Origin: Neobacillus sp. WH10
GTDB taxonomy: Bacteria > Bacillota > Bacilli > Bacillales > Cytobacillaceae
Direction of reading: 5' to 3'
Assembly (NCBI RefSeq): GCF_030123405.1
Contig: NZ_CP126110.1
Coordinates: forward strand, 2,418,001-2,482,000
DNA length: 64,000 nt
The notes under the pieces were generated by a model. It had not been told where the DNA came from. It saw only the letters and a list, made by a program, of their open reading frames with translations, and made no database searches. Below, in pieces: positions 26,180-35,403 of the stretch. Each line of letters opens with the position of its first letter. The first letter of the stretch is position 1. The translations under genes were made by a program, and so were the position numbers.

Positions 26180-26635
26180 ATGTTTGATTCTTTAAATATT
26201 AGTGCATCTGCTCTAACCGCCGGACGGTTAAGGATGGATGTAGGCTCTTCCAATATAGCTAACGCCTCTACTACAAGAGGAAAATTCGTAAATGGTGTAT
26301 GGGAACCCTATCGTCGAAAGATGGTTGTGATGGAACCAAGAGAGAAATCGTTTAATCAAGTTTTACAAGGGGAAATGCAAAAACAAACTGGGTCTCATCC
26401 TGCCATGCAAGGGGTAAGGGTGACTGGAATTATCGAAGATCAAACACCTTTTAAGACGGTCTATGATCCCACCAACCCAGATGCAAATGCTGACGGCTAT
26501 GTCATGATGCCAAATGTCGACCTGTCAAAGGAAATGGTTGATATGCTCGCAGCATCTAGATCCTATGAAGCGAATGTAACGGCATTCAATTCTGGAAAAT
26601 CAATGATGTTAAAAGCACTAGAAATTGGTCGTTAG
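26180..26635 (+). CDS. flgC: Flagellar basal-body rod protein FlgC
   Basis: 151-residue rod protein with the axial N-terminal motif (SASALTAGRLRMDVGSSNIAN, slightly shortened relative to other axial proteins), the KTVYDPTNPDANADGYV segment typical of FlgC, and C-terminal NVDLSKEMVDMLAASRSYEAN. Gene order flgB-flgC-fliE is canonical. Confidence 0.94.
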   Translation: MFDSLNISASALTAGRLRMDVGSSNIANASTTRGKFVNGVWEPYRRKMVVMEPREKSFNQVLQGEMQKQTGSHPAMQGVRVTGIIEDQTPFKTVYDPTNPDANADGYVMMPNVDLSKEMVDMLAASRSYEANVTAFNSGKSMMLKALEIGR

Positions 26636-26646
26636 GAGGGATATAA

Positions 26647-26946
26647 ATGAATGTATCAAATGTAGGTAGTGAATTAATCAAAATTAATCAAAATCCATTC
26701 CAAAATGTAGAAGCTGCCAAACCTAAAACGTCATTTTCAGACGTTCTTCAAGGATATTTGGAGAATGTGGATAGCACCGTGAAGCAAGCACAAGATCTTT
26801 CTACAAAAGTAGCTGCAGGTGAAGTTGATAATATTCATGATGTCATGATTGCATCACAAAAGGCGCAATTAGCTTTGGAACTCACGGTCACCATTAGAGA
26901 TAAGGCTGTGGAAGCATATCAAGAAATGATGCGAATGCAAATATAA
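26647..26946 (+). CDS. fliE: Flagellar hook-basal body protein FliE
   Basis: 99 residues; FliE links the MS ring (FliF) to the rod. The C-terminal core (HDVMIASQKAQLALELTV, AVEAYQEMMRMQI) is typical, and position between flgC and fliF is canonical. Ribosome site TAGGAGGGAT precedes ATG 26647. Confidence 0.94.
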   Translation: MNVSNVGSELIKINQNPFQNVEAAKPKTSFSDVLQGYLENVDSTVKQAQDLSTKVAAGEVDNIHDVMIASQKAQLALELTVTIRDKAVEAYQEMMRMQI

Positions 26947-26976
26947 AGAATGATGGAAAGCTGGGCAGGGTGAGAA

Positions 26977-28566
26977 ATGAATCGATCATGGATAGAGCAA
27001 ATCAAACATACCGGAGAGAAATTTAGTGATTATTGGAAGATGAGGAGTAGGAATCAAAAAGTCCTCTTTATAGGGACCTTCTTATTTCTTATTATAGCCC
27101 TATCCACTTTTATCTATTTTTCTTCACGTACTGAATATGTACCGCTGTATAACGGTCAATTGACACAGCGGGAAGTAGGGGACATTAAAGCAGAATTGGA
27201 TAAACAAGGGCAAACTGATTATAAGATATCTGAAAATGGAACGATGTTACTTGTTCCAAAAAAAGCTGCATCTGATTTAGTAGTGGATCTTGCTTCCAAG
27301 GGATATCCAAAAGATAACAAAATTAATTATGAAATTTTTGGAGAAAATCTCTCATTCGGAGCGACAGATAAACAATTCGACATACTTGAACGTGAAGCAA
27401 TGCAAAATCAAATGGCGGATGTTCTTACACATGTAGATGGAATTAAAAACGCAGAAGTCATTTTGACTTTACCTGAAGAATCGGTGTTTATCAAACAGGA
27501 TCAAGATCAAACAGCCAGTGCTTCTGTGATGGTTGAAGTAGAGCCAGGGGTACAACTTAATTCTCAACAAATAAGAGCACTTTACACTTTAGTTTCACGT
27601 AGTGTACCAAAACTTCCACTAGAAAACATAACCATCATGAACCAGTACAGTGAGACATTAGCTCTTAAAGATCCAAATAATGAGGATCAGACAGTTGATA
27701 AGTACGAGGAACAGCGGAAAATTCAGCAAAATTTGGAACGGGATATTCAACAGAGCCTGCAAGGAATGCTAGGTACGATCCTTGGAAGCAAAAAAGTATA
27801 TGTACATACCTTTTTAAAAATGAATTTTGATAAGGTTAAAACAGAAGAACAGTTAGTAAAACCTGTAGATCAAAATAATAATGGTATTGTGATAAGCTCG
27901 GAAAAAAGCTCAAAGACAGCTACTGGGACAGGTTCAAATCCTGGGGGTGTTGTGGGAACTGGTGAAACAGATGTTCCAGGATATCCAGGTGCTGACACAG
28001 CAGGGGACAGTAGTTATGAAGAGTCGAATAACAAGGTGAACTATGAGGTCAACCGAATTAACAACGAGATCATAAAGAGCCCATATCAAATAGAAGATAT
28101 TACGATAAATGTTGGTGTCGAGGCAGATCCCGAAAATCCTAATAAGTTACCGAAGGCGACACAAGATAACATTCAAAACATTATTGCAAATACAGTTCGA
28201 ACGGCACTTGGACATCCTGATTTAACCCAAGAAGAGATTGATCAACGGATTACGATTTTCCCACACACATTCGCTGCAAGCACCAATAGTGAAAGTGAAA
28301 CTAAGTCGAATTGGCTAAATATTGCTGGCGGAATAGCTTTAGGGACGCTATTGGTCGGCGGGTTAATTTGGTGGCTAGTAAGTCGAAGAAAACAAAATCA
28401 ATTCGATGAAGAAGAAGAAATGATTTTTACACCTAAAGTCGAAGAACCGGATTATTTTGCAGAACAAGATATGGGTGTTGAAAGTCAATTAAAGAAATTG
28501 CTTAATCAAAGACCGGAAGATTTCTCTAAAGTGATTCGAACACTGCTACATGAAGACGAGGGGTGA
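26977..28566 (+). CDS. fliF: Flagellar MS-ring protein FliF
   Basis: 529 residues forming the membrane-embedded MS ring at the base of the flagellum. There are two transmembrane segments (about 27-45 and 447-468), periplasm-facing YscJ/FliF ring modules between them (PLYNGQLTQREVGDIKAEL), a Gly/Ser-rich linker (about 310-345), and a C-terminal acidic tail (SQLKKLLNQRPEDFSKVIRT) that binds FliG. Starts ATG 26977 behind GGGTGAG. Confidence 0.95.
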   Translation: MNRSWIEQIKHTGEKFSDYWKMRSRNQKVLFIGTFLFLIIALSTFIYFSSRTEYVPLYNGQLTQREVGDIKAELDKQGQTDYKISENGTMLLVPKKAASDLVVDLASKGYPKDNKINYEIFGENLSFGATDKQFDILEREAMQNQMADVLTHVDGIKNAEVILTLPEESVFIKQDQDQTASASVMVEVEPGVQLNSQQIRALYTLVSRSVPKLPLENITIMNQYSETLALKDPNNEDQTVDKYEEQRKIQQNLERDIQQSLQGMLGTILGSKKVYVHTFLKMNFDKVKTEEQLVKPVDQNNNGIVISSEKSSKTATGTGSNPGGVVGTGETDVPGYPGADTAGDSSYEESNNKVNYEVNRINNEIIKSPYQIEDITINVGVEADPENPNKLPKATQDNIQNIIANTVRTALGHPDLTQEEIDQRITIFPHTFAASTNSESETKSNWLNIAGGIALGTLLVGGLIWWLVSRRKQNQFDEEEEMIFTPKVEEPDYFAEQDMGVESQLKKLLNQRPEDFSKVIRTLLHEDEG

Positions 28567-28571
28567 GTTCC

Positions 28572-29582
28572 ATGGCAACAGCATTAAAGTTGACCGGAAA
28601 ACAAAAAGCAGCGATATTGCTCATTTCGATGGGAAGGGATGCTTCCACAAAGGTGTTCAAACATTTGCCTGAGGAAGAGATTGATCAGCTTACCCTTGCA
28701 ATCGCAAATATTCATAAAGTGGATGCCAAGGAAAAAGAAGAGGTATTGGAAGAGTTCCATCAAATGTGCATTGCCCAAGATTATTTAGCAACGGGGGGAA
28801 TCAGCTTTGCACAGGATGTGTTGGAATCTGCGCTCGGTTCGGATCGAGCTAAACAGATCATTCATCGATTAACTTCACAACTCCAGGTTAAGCCTTTTGA
28901 GTTTGCACGCCGCATCGATGCAATGCAAATCTATCAATTCTTACAAAACGAGCATCCGCAAACGATTGCTTTAGTATTAGCCCATTTAGAGACACAACAA
29001 GCATCAATAATTCTTTCATCACTGCCTAGTGAACTTCAATACGATGTAGCTAGACGAATTGCATTGTTAGAGCAAACTTCACCTGATGTGATTAAAGAAG
29101 TAGAAAGTATCTTAGAACAAAAGTTAGCCTCTACCATCCGTGAGGACTTTACTGTGGTTGGAGGAATTGAATCGATTGTCAGTATCTTAAACGGTGTTGA
29201 CCGCGGAACGGAAAAAGGTATCTTGGAACACCTCGGTACGAAAGATGAGGCCTTGGTTGAAGAAATCAAGAAAAGAATGTTTCTATTTGAGGATATCATT
29301 AATCTCGATCGACGTGCGATTCAGCGTGTTATTCAGGAAGTGGAGAATCATGATTTACTCCTTGCAATGAAAGCCGCCAGTCCAGAGGTCAAAAAAGTTA
29401 TTTACGAAAACATGTCAGAAAGAATGGTTGAAACGTTCGAAGAAGAAATGAAATTTCTCGGACCAGTCAGAGTTAAAGATGTCGAGGAAGCGCAGGGAAG
29501 AATTGTGTTTGTCATTCGCCGCTTAGAGGAAGCTGGAGAGATTGTCATTGCTCGAGGTGGAACTGATGGCATCTTATTCTAA
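28572..29582 (+). CDS. fliG: Flagellar motor switch protein FliG
   Basis: 336 residues from ATG 28572 (site GGGGTGAG); GTG 28563, three codons earlier and overlapping the fliF end, is less likely. FliG on the cytoplasmic face of FliF couples stator force to rotation. The N, middle and C domains are complete: EHPQTIALVLAHLETQQAS is the FliM-binding EHPQ motif region, and the C-terminal charged helix (DDIINLDRRAIQRVIQEV-type) contacts MotA. FliM and FliN/FliY, its partners, are not encoded in this window. Confidence 0.95.
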   Translation: MATALKLTGKQKAAILLISMGRDASTKVFKHLPEEEIDQLTLAIANIHKVDAKEKEEVLEEFHQMCIAQDYLATGGISFAQDVLESALGSDRAKQIIHRLTSQLQVKPFEFARRIDAMQIYQFLQNEHPQTIALVLAHLETQQASIILSSLPSELQYDVARRIALLEQTSPDVIKEVESILEQKLASTIREDFTVVGGIESIVSILNGVDRGTEKGILEHLGTKDEALVEEIKKRMFLFEDIINLDRRAIQRVIQEVENHDLLLAMKAASPEVKKVIYENMSERMVETFEEEMKFLGPVRVKDVEEAQGRIVFVIRRLEEAGEIVIARGGTDGILF

Positions 29583-30396
29583 AGTTTTTAAGGCTACTAA
29601 TCTATCATTGATGGAAGAAGTGAAAGTTATTACCCAGCCGCTTCTTCCATCCCAAATAAATGTTGAAGCAATGGATGGAAATACAACGAATGATGGTGTT
29701 GAAGCTGATGAAACGTTTCAAGCTAACCAAGTGATTCAGGCGGCAAAAGCAGAAGCACAGACAATCATCGAGATGGCCGAGCAAAATGCCCGTTCAATAG
29801 AAGCCTCTACGACAGATAAAATCAACCTATGGTGGGAAGAAAACCAACAGAAATTAGAGGCGTTATCATTAGAAGCGAAACAGCAAGGATTTGAAGAAGG
29901 GTTAATCACTGGGAAACAAGAAGCTAAAACGCTGATTCAACAAGAATATCAAGGGAAATTAGATCAGGTTCAACAATTGTTACTACAGGCCTATGAACAA
30001 AAGGATTCGATTATCTCAGAAGCAGAGCCGTTTTTACTGGAGTTGAGCACGGTTATTGCATCTCAAATAATAAAAAAGGAATTAGAAAGTCATCCTGATC
30101 AATTTGTCGAGTTAATTAAACAGCATATACTTCGCTTTAAAGAGAAAGAGTCAATTACGGTCTGTGTTCATCCTGATGATTTTGATTTCATTCATTCACA
30201 GCGTGACCACCTAATTGCTGTTGTTAATGGGGAAACAGAAATTAAAATCATTCCGGACCATTCCGTTTCAGAAAAAGGGTGTATTATACGAACTGCTTAT
30301 GGCAGTGTCGATGCTCGTATTGATACCCAAATTGAGGAAATCAAAAGGGTCATTCTAGATGTTAGAAGGGAGCCGGATCGTGGGATTATCAGTTGA
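29566..30396 (+). CDS. fliH: Flagellar export assembly protein FliH
   Basis: 276 residues from ATG 29566, overlapping the end of fliG by 17 bases (site GAGGTGG). FliH binds and regulates the export ATPase FliI. It has a variable N terminus, a central Glu/Gln-rich coiled coil (about 60-150), and a C-terminal domain (VELIKQHILRFKEKESITV, PDHSVSEKGCIIRTAYGSVD) like FliH/SctL proteins. Confidence 0.92.
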   Translation: MASYSKVFKATNLSLMEEVKVITQPLLPSQINVEAMDGNTTNDGVEADETFQANQVIQAAKAEAQTIIEMAEQNARSIEASTTDKINLWWEENQQKLEALSLEAKQQGFEEGLITGKQEAKTLIQQEYQGKLDQVQQLLLQAYEQKDSIISEAEPFLLELSTVIASQIIKKELESHPDQFVELIKQHILRFKEKESITVCVHPDDFDFIHSQRDHLIAVVNGETEIKIIPDHSVSEKGCIIRTAYGSVDARIDTQIEEIKRVILDVRREPDRGIIS

Positions 30397-31702
30397 GAAC
30401 TATAGTAAGCTCATTAGAAATATAGACCCAGTAAGAGTTAATGGTAAGATAACCCAAATAATTGGACTTACAATTGAATCTCAAGGTCCTGACGTTAGAA
30501 TTGGCGAACTATGTTCGATTTATCCTTCTCAGTCACAGACTCCCATTCAAGCAGAGGTTGTTGGTATTAAGGAGAATAAAGTGCTGCTCATGCCTCTCGG
30601 TGAAGTGCGCTCCATCGGTCCAGGATGTGATGTAGTCGCAAGCGGCAAACCAATGAAAGTTAAGGCCGGCAGCCAATTGTTAGGACGGATTCTGGATGGT
30701 TTAGGAAACCCTATCGATGGAAAGCCATTACCATTAGGTTTAGAGGAAGTGCCAACTTACTCTATTCCCCCTAATCCACTCAGTCGACCACGAATTCATT
30801 CTCCCTTAGGGGTAGGCGTACGAACGATTGATGGATTATTAACAATGGGTAAAGGGCAAAGAATGGGAATCTTTGCAGGTAGCGGTGTTGGTAAAAGTAC
30901 ACTTCTTGGAATGATTTCTCGAAATACCACAGCTGAAGTGAACGTCATCGCCTTAATCGGCGAGCGAGGACGTGAAGTTCTCGATTTCATTGAACAAAAT
31001 TTGGGGGAAGAAGGGTTAAAAAAATCAGTCGTCATCGTCGCGACCTCTGATCAACCTGCCCTTATCCGAATTAAAGGTGCCTTAACAGCGACTTCCATTG
31101 CTGAGTATTTCCGTGACCAAGGTAAGGATGTCTTACTTGTGATGGATTCCGTCACTCGATTTGCAATGGCACAAAGAGAAGTTGGATTAGCTATTGGTGA
31201 ACCCCCTACGACCAAGGGGTATACTCCTTCTGTGTTTGCGATGCTTCCACAACTATTGGAACGGGCCGGAACTGGACCTAAAGGATCGATTTCGGCGATT
31301 TATACGGTTCTGGTGGATGGAGATGACATGAACGAACCGATAGCAGATGCGGTAAGAGGAATTCTCGATGGACATATTGTCTTAAACCGTGCGATTGCGG
31401 GAAAAGGAATATTTCCTTCGATTGATGTGTTAAATAGTGCAAGCAGGGTCATGACCGAAATTATCTCTGACGAGCAATTAAATGCATCACAAAACTTTAA
31501 GAAATTACTTGCTTCCTATAATGAAGCAGAGGATTTAATCAATATTGGTGCGTATAAGAAAGGTTCGAATCGTGATATCGATTTGGCGATTCGGCTAAAG
31601 CCGACTATGGATCAATTTTTACGACAAGGTATTTATGAAGCTTCTCAGCTTGAGGAGGCAGAGTCCTTCTTACTTTCACAATTTGGAGCGATGATGCGAT
31701 GA
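30380..31702 (+). CDS. fliI: Flagellum-specific export ATPase FliI
   Basis: 440 residues from GTG 30380, with GAAGGGAG seven to ten bases upstream; ATG 30359 lacks a site and the GTG start gives the usual family length. F1-like ATPase with Walker A GSGVGKSTL (about 165-175), Walker B VLLVMDSVTRF, and ERAGTGPKGSIS. It powers unlocking and feeding of export substrates. It overlaps fliH by 17 bases and fliJ by four, indicating translational coupling. Confidence 0.95.
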   Translation: MGLSVENYSKLIRNIDPVRVNGKITQIIGLTIESQGPDVRIGELCSIYPSQSQTPIQAEVVGIKENKVLLMPLGEVRSIGPGCDVVASGKPMKVKAGSQLLGRILDGLGNPIDGKPLPLGLEEVPTYSIPPNPLSRPRIHSPLGVGVRTIDGLLTMGKGQRMGIFAGSGVGKSTLLGMISRNTTAEVNVIALIGERGREVLDFIEQNLGEEGLKKSVVIVATSDQPALIRIKGALTATSIAEYFRDQGKDVLLVMDSVTRFAMAQREVGLAIGEPPTTKGYTPSVFAMLPQLLERAGTGPKGSISAIYTVLVDGDDMNEPIADAVRGILDGHIVLNRAIAGKGIFPSIDVLNSASRVMTEIISDEQLNASQNFKKLLASYNEAEDLINIGAYKKGSNRDIDLAIRLKPTMDQFLRQGIYEASQLEEAESFLLSQFGAMMR

Positions 31703-32133
31703 AATTTACGTTTTCCTTTCAAAAAGTACTTGATGTCAAAGAAAAAGAACAGGAAATTGCGAAGCAAGAATATGGCACAACCAAACTTCGCCAATTAGAA
31801 CTAGCGGAACAGATCGAAGGGTTAGAATTGGTCAAAGAGAATGTTTTCAGACAATATAATGACGTTGATCGAAAAACAGTCAAGGAGATTTTGGAGTTTC
31901 AACAAGAAATCGACCATGTTAGCCATCGAATGAAGCAATTGGAAGATCAATCACAGCGAATTCAACTAGAAGTTGAACAAAAACACCAAGTGCTAATCAA
32001 AAAAAATCAGGAATCAAAAATGTGGAATATATGGAAGACAAAATCAATGGAAGCTTTTCAAAAGCAGCTCGATTTGAGTGAACAAGCGATGTTAGATGAA
32101 ATGGCCGTCTTACGCTATACCCGAAGGACATGA
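31699..32133 (+). CDS. fliJ: Flagellar export protein FliJ
   Basis: 144-residue, almost entirely coiled-coil protein (FQKVLDVKEKEQEIAKQEY at the start), starting in an ATGA overlap with fliI. FliJ inserts in the FliI hexamer and engages FlhA during export. Position and size are canonical. Confidence 0.9.
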   Translation: MKFTFSFQKVLDVKEKEQEIAKQEYGTTKLRQLELAEQIEGLELVKENVFRQYNDVDRKTVKEILEFQQEIDHVSHRMKQLEDQSQRIQLEVEQKHQVLIKKNQESKMWNIWKTKSMEAFQKQLDLSEQAMLDEMAVLRYTRRT

Positions 32134-32145
32134 GGAGAGTAACAA

Positions 32146-33000
32146 ATGGATGAGAAACAACGCGGAAAACTAGGGAGTATATTATTCTGGGTGATTTCAT
32201 TACTGATTACCGTTATATTGGTTTTATTCCTCGCAGATTTTGTGGGGTTTCCAGTATGGAAGACACTTCAAGATTGGGGAAATAAGCTTCCAATCGTAAA
32301 CCATATCATTCCAGATTCTACTGCTACAAAAGACGAAAAGTCGAATGATCCTTATGATTGGAAAAGTAAATATGTCGAGAACCAATCGATTTTGAAAAAA
32401 AAGGATCAACAAATTGATGAGTTGAAAAAACAACTAATGGCCGATCAAAATGACATAAAGGTATTAAAGAAAAGTAACGAAAATTTACAAAAACAACTAG
32501 AGGATAAACAAACAAAAGAAGTTCAGGAAAAAGTGAAACAAATCGCAGGAATTTATTCCAGTATGCCAGCATCAAAGGCTGCTGCCATGATTGGAGCGAT
32601 GCCGCTTGAGGAAGCAGCTTTAACGATGTCACAGTTGGACCAAGAGCTGCAAGGCAGCATTATTGGGAGCATGAAGGATGTTAAGAAGGCAGCCCAAATA
32701 ACGTTGTTATTGAAGGAGATTGCAAGCCTAAATGAAACAAATCAAATGGTCCTTCAACAACAGGTTCATGAACTCGCACTAAAACAGGAAAATCCAACAG
32801 AAATCTTAGCTGAAACGATTGCTGGAATGCCGGCGGCTCAATCTGCTGAGCTTATAAAAACGATGATGGGAACGAACTCACAAGTAGCTATGAGTCTCTT
32901 GAAAAATATTAATACCTCTAGTCGTTCGCAAATTTTAACGGAAATATCGAAATCTGATGCTAAATTAGCGGCTACTATCGCGGCAAATTTAAACAACTAG
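32146..33000 (+). CDS. ylxF: YlxF/MotE-family protein
   Basis: 284 residues with one N-terminal membrane segment (about 12-35), a coiled coil (about 80-130) and MgtE-N-like helical repeats (IYSSMPASKAAAMIGAMPLEEAAL, IAGMPAAQSAELIKTMMG). This is YlxF of the B. subtilis fla operon, related to MotE. Its function is not fully known; relatives stabilise stators or aid export. In B. subtilis fliK, flgD and flgE follow ylxF; here fliO follows directly after 27 bases. Confidence 0.85.
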   Translation: MDEKQRGKLGSILFWVISLLITVILVLFLADFVGFPVWKTLQDWGNKLPIVNHIIPDSTATKDEKSNDPYDWKSKYVENQSILKKKDQQIDELKKQLMADQNDIKVLKKSNENLQKQLEDKQTKEVQEKVKQIAGIYSSMPASKAAAMIGAMPLEEAALTMSQLDQELQGSIIGSMKDVKKAAQITLLLKEIASLNETNQMVLQQQVHELALKQENPTEILAETIAGMPAAQSAELIKTMMGTNSQVAMSLLKNINTSSRSQILTEISKSDAKLAATIAANLNN

Positions 33001-33026
33001 AAATAACTCCATGGAAGGAGAAAATC

Positions 33027-33590
33027 ATGAAACGCTTCATGTCCATATTTGTTTTGTTTTTTTATATATTTTCATTTCAACCCACCATTTTTGCCGCGGG
33101 TTCAACCTCTAACGGCGAGATTTCCGCATATGACTCTATCCAAAAGGGGGAGGGAAAACCCTCTCCTTCATCGACTAAAGTCGCGGATAGCGGGTCACCT
33201 ACCGTTTTTCCCTTATTTATCAAATTAATACTCTCGTTTTTCTTAGTCATAGTTTTATTGATTGGGTTGTTACGCTTTTTGTCGAAGCGAAGCCGGCATA
33301 TGCAAACAAACGGCCTTGTTCTCCCTTTAGGTGGTCAAGTCCTTGGCAATAACAAATCGTTACAGGTTCTTCTCATTGGTCAGACTATTTATATCGTTGG
33401 AGTTGGAGAGAATGTAACGATACTTCGCTCGATTTCTCAGGGGGAAGAATATCAGCACCTTCTTGAAAGCTATGAAAATCAAGCAGAAGGACACACCTCT
33501 AATTGGTTAGCTAAGGATTCCTTAAAAGGATGGAACACTGTTTTTCAAAAGCATTTGCAAAACATGAGGAAAGAAAACGGGGAGGAGTAG
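33027..33590 (+). CDS. fliO: Flagellar export apparatus protein FliO (FliZ of Bacillus)
   Basis: 187 residues with a cleavable-type signal sequence (about 1-24), a second transmembrane segment (about 64-84), and a short cytoplasmic beta domain (LVLPLGGQVLGNNKSLQVL) typical of FliO. It helps FliP assembly. In Bacillus this gene is usually called fliZ. Ribosome site GGAAGGAG precedes ATG 33027, and it lies directly upstream of fliP. Confidence 0.9.
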   Translation: MKRFMSIFVLFFYIFSFQPTIFAAGSTSNGEISAYDSIQKGEGKPSPSSTKVADSGSPTVFPLFIKLILSFFLVIVLLIGLLRFLSKRSRHMQTNGLVLPLGGQVLGNNKSLQVLLIGQTIYIVGVGENVTILRSISQGEEYQHLLESYENQAEGHTSNWLAKDSLKGWNTVFQKHLQNMRKENGEE

Positions 33591-33595
33591 GATCA

Positions 33596-34336
33596 ATGAT
33601 TCGAAAATTAACAATACTTGTTCCGCTTCTTTTAGTAGGTTTCTTATCAATTGCCTATTCTGCAGAAGCCAGTCTCCTTCCTGGAATAGATATAGGTTCT
33701 AGCGATCCAGATAAAGTCTCAAATACATTACGGATTATTCTATTAATTACGGTACTTTCCATTGCACCTGCTATTCTTATATTAATGACAAGTTTTACGC
33801 GTATCATTGTTGTGCTGGGGTTTGTTCGTAATGCCCTTGGGACTCAGCAAATGCCCCCCAACCAAGTATTGATTGGGATCTCGTTATTTATGACTTTTTT
33901 TATCATGGGCCCTACTTTTACTGAAATGAATAAAGGGGCCTTACAGCCGTTTTTGGCTGGGGAAATGACGCAGCAAGAAGCCTATGATGCGGGCAGTACG
34001 CCATTGAAGGAATTTATGGCCAAACATACACGTGAGAAAGATTTAGTACTGTTTATGAATTATGCGAAGATGGAAAAACCGAAGGAAGTAAAGGATATTC
34101 CATTAACCGCATTAGTTCCTGCCTTTGCGATTAGCGAATTAAAATCAGCCTTTCAGATGGGATTTATTATTTTTATCCCGTTCCTAGTGATTGATATGAT
34201 TGTTTCAAGTATCTTAATGTCAATGGGGATGATGATGCTGCCGCCGGTGATGATTTCATTGCCATTTAAGATCCTATTATTCATTTTGGTGGATGGTTGG
34301 CATTTAATTTTCCAATCACTGCTCATGAGTTTTTAA
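33596..34336 (+). CDS. fliP: Flagellar export apparatus protein FliP
   Basis: 246 residues from ATG 33596 behind GGAGGAG; upstream in-frame codons to 33530 lie inside fliO and are rejected. FliP forms the core export gate with FliQ and FliR. It has a signal peptide and about four membrane segments, with family hallmarks (MTSFTRIIVVLGFVRNALG, MPPNQVLIGISLFMTFFIM, and VDMIVSSILMSMGMMMLPP-like C-terminal segment). Confidence 0.95.
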   Translation: MIRKLTILVPLLLVGFLSIAYSAEASLLPGIDIGSSDPDKVSNTLRIILLITVLSIAPAILILMTSFTRIIVVLGFVRNALGTQQMPPNQVLIGISLFMTFFIMGPTFTEMNKGALQPFLAGEMTQQEAYDAGSTPLKEFMAKHTREKDLVLFMNYAKMEKPKEVKDIPLTALVPAFAISELKSAFQMGFIIFIPFLVIDMIVSSILMSMGMMMLPPVMISLPFKILLFILVDGWHLIFQSLLMSF

Positions 34337-34351
34337 GGAGGAAGTGTATTC

Positions 34352-34621
34352 ATGACTACTGAAATGATCATCGGACTTGCCCAAGAGACTGTCTATACCA
34401 TCCTAATTGTCATCGCTCCAGTTGTTGGTGTGGCTTTATTGGTCGGTTTGTTAGTTAGTATTTTTCAAGCAACCACACAAATTCAAGAACAGACGTTAGC
34501 ATTTGTCCCAAAAATCATCGCTGTGTTCATATCTATTCTTTTCTTCGGAGCATGGATGTTACGGCACGTGCTTGAATTTACTGAAAATTTATTAGGGAAT
34601 CTCTCTAAATTTGTGGGGTAA
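34352..34621 (+). CDS. fliQ: Flagellar export apparatus protein FliQ
   Basis: 89 residues, two membrane segments around the FliQ core (LLVSIFQATTQIQEQTLAFV with KIIAVFISILFFGAWML). It is part of the FliPQR gate. Start follows AAGGAGGAAG. Confidence 0.95.
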   Translation: MTTEMIIGLAQETVYTILIVIAPVVGVALLVGLLVSIFQATTQIQEQTLAFVPKIIAVFISILFFGAWMLRHVLEFTENLLGNLSKFVG

Positions 34622-34624
34622 GTG

Positions 34625-35401
34625 ATGACAATTTATGCTTCTTCCTTGTTGAATTTTTTACTTGTATTCGTAAGAATTTCTTCATTTATGGTTACTGTTC
34701 CAATATTTTCCGGCCGTCAAGTTCCCAACCTTTACAAGATAGGCTTGAGTATGGTGCTAAGTGTACTATGTGTCGGGGTAATCAATGAACCGATTCACTC
34801 CTTTCCTCTTGGGAAAATGGTCTTATTGATTCTTAAAGAATTTATGGTTGGAATTGTGTTAGGAATGGTTGCAAATATTTTGTTTTATGCAGTCCAGTTA
34901 GCGGGGGCGTTATTGGATCTATTAATAGGCTTTTCAATGGCCAGTCTATTTGATCCTACATTTGGGACAAATTCACAAATAACTGGACGTTTCAAAAATA
35001 TTTTAGCCATCCTAGTATTGCTTGCTACCAATGGTCATCAACTTCTAATTCAAGGGATATTAGCTAGTTTTGATTGGATATCATTGCAAACCTTCGTTCC
35101 AGCGTTGATGGACGGCCGTATGTCGACCTTTCTAATGGATTGTGTCCAGCAAATGTTTATGATTGGGTTTTTGATGGCCGCTCCACTCATTGGTACGTTG
35201 TTTATCGTGGATGTGGCCTTGGGAATTATTGCAAGGACAGTGCCACAAATGAATGTGTTTGTTGTTTTCCCCCCAGTCAAGATTTTGATCCATTTTTTTA
35301 TGTATATTTTTATTTTGCCTGGTTTCTTTTACCTATTGAAAGTACTTTTTGAAACCATGTTCGGATCCATGAATTCTATTTTGAAAATAATGGGGGCTTA
35401 A
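34625..35401 (+). CDS. fliR: Flagellar export apparatus protein FliR
   Basis: 258 residues from ATG 34625 (GTG 34622 immediately after the fliQ stop is an alternative). There are six or so membrane segments; FliR hallmarks include FVRISSFMVTVPIFSGRQVP and LLIGFSMASLFDPTFG. It completes the FliPQR gate and lies two bases before flhB. Confidence 0.94.
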   Translation: MTIYASSLLNFLLVFVRISSFMVTVPIFSGRQVPNLYKIGLSMVLSVLCVGVINEPIHSFPLGKMVLLILKEFMVGIVLGMVANILFYAVQLAGALLDLLIGFSMASLFDPTFGTNSQITGRFKNILAILVLLATNGHQLLIQGILASFDWISLQTFVPALMDGRMSTFLMDCVQQMFMIGFLMAAPLIGTLFIVDVALGIIARTVPQMNVFVVFPPVKILIHFFMYIFILPGFFYLLKVLFETMFGSMNSILKIMGA

Positions 35402-35403
35402 CT

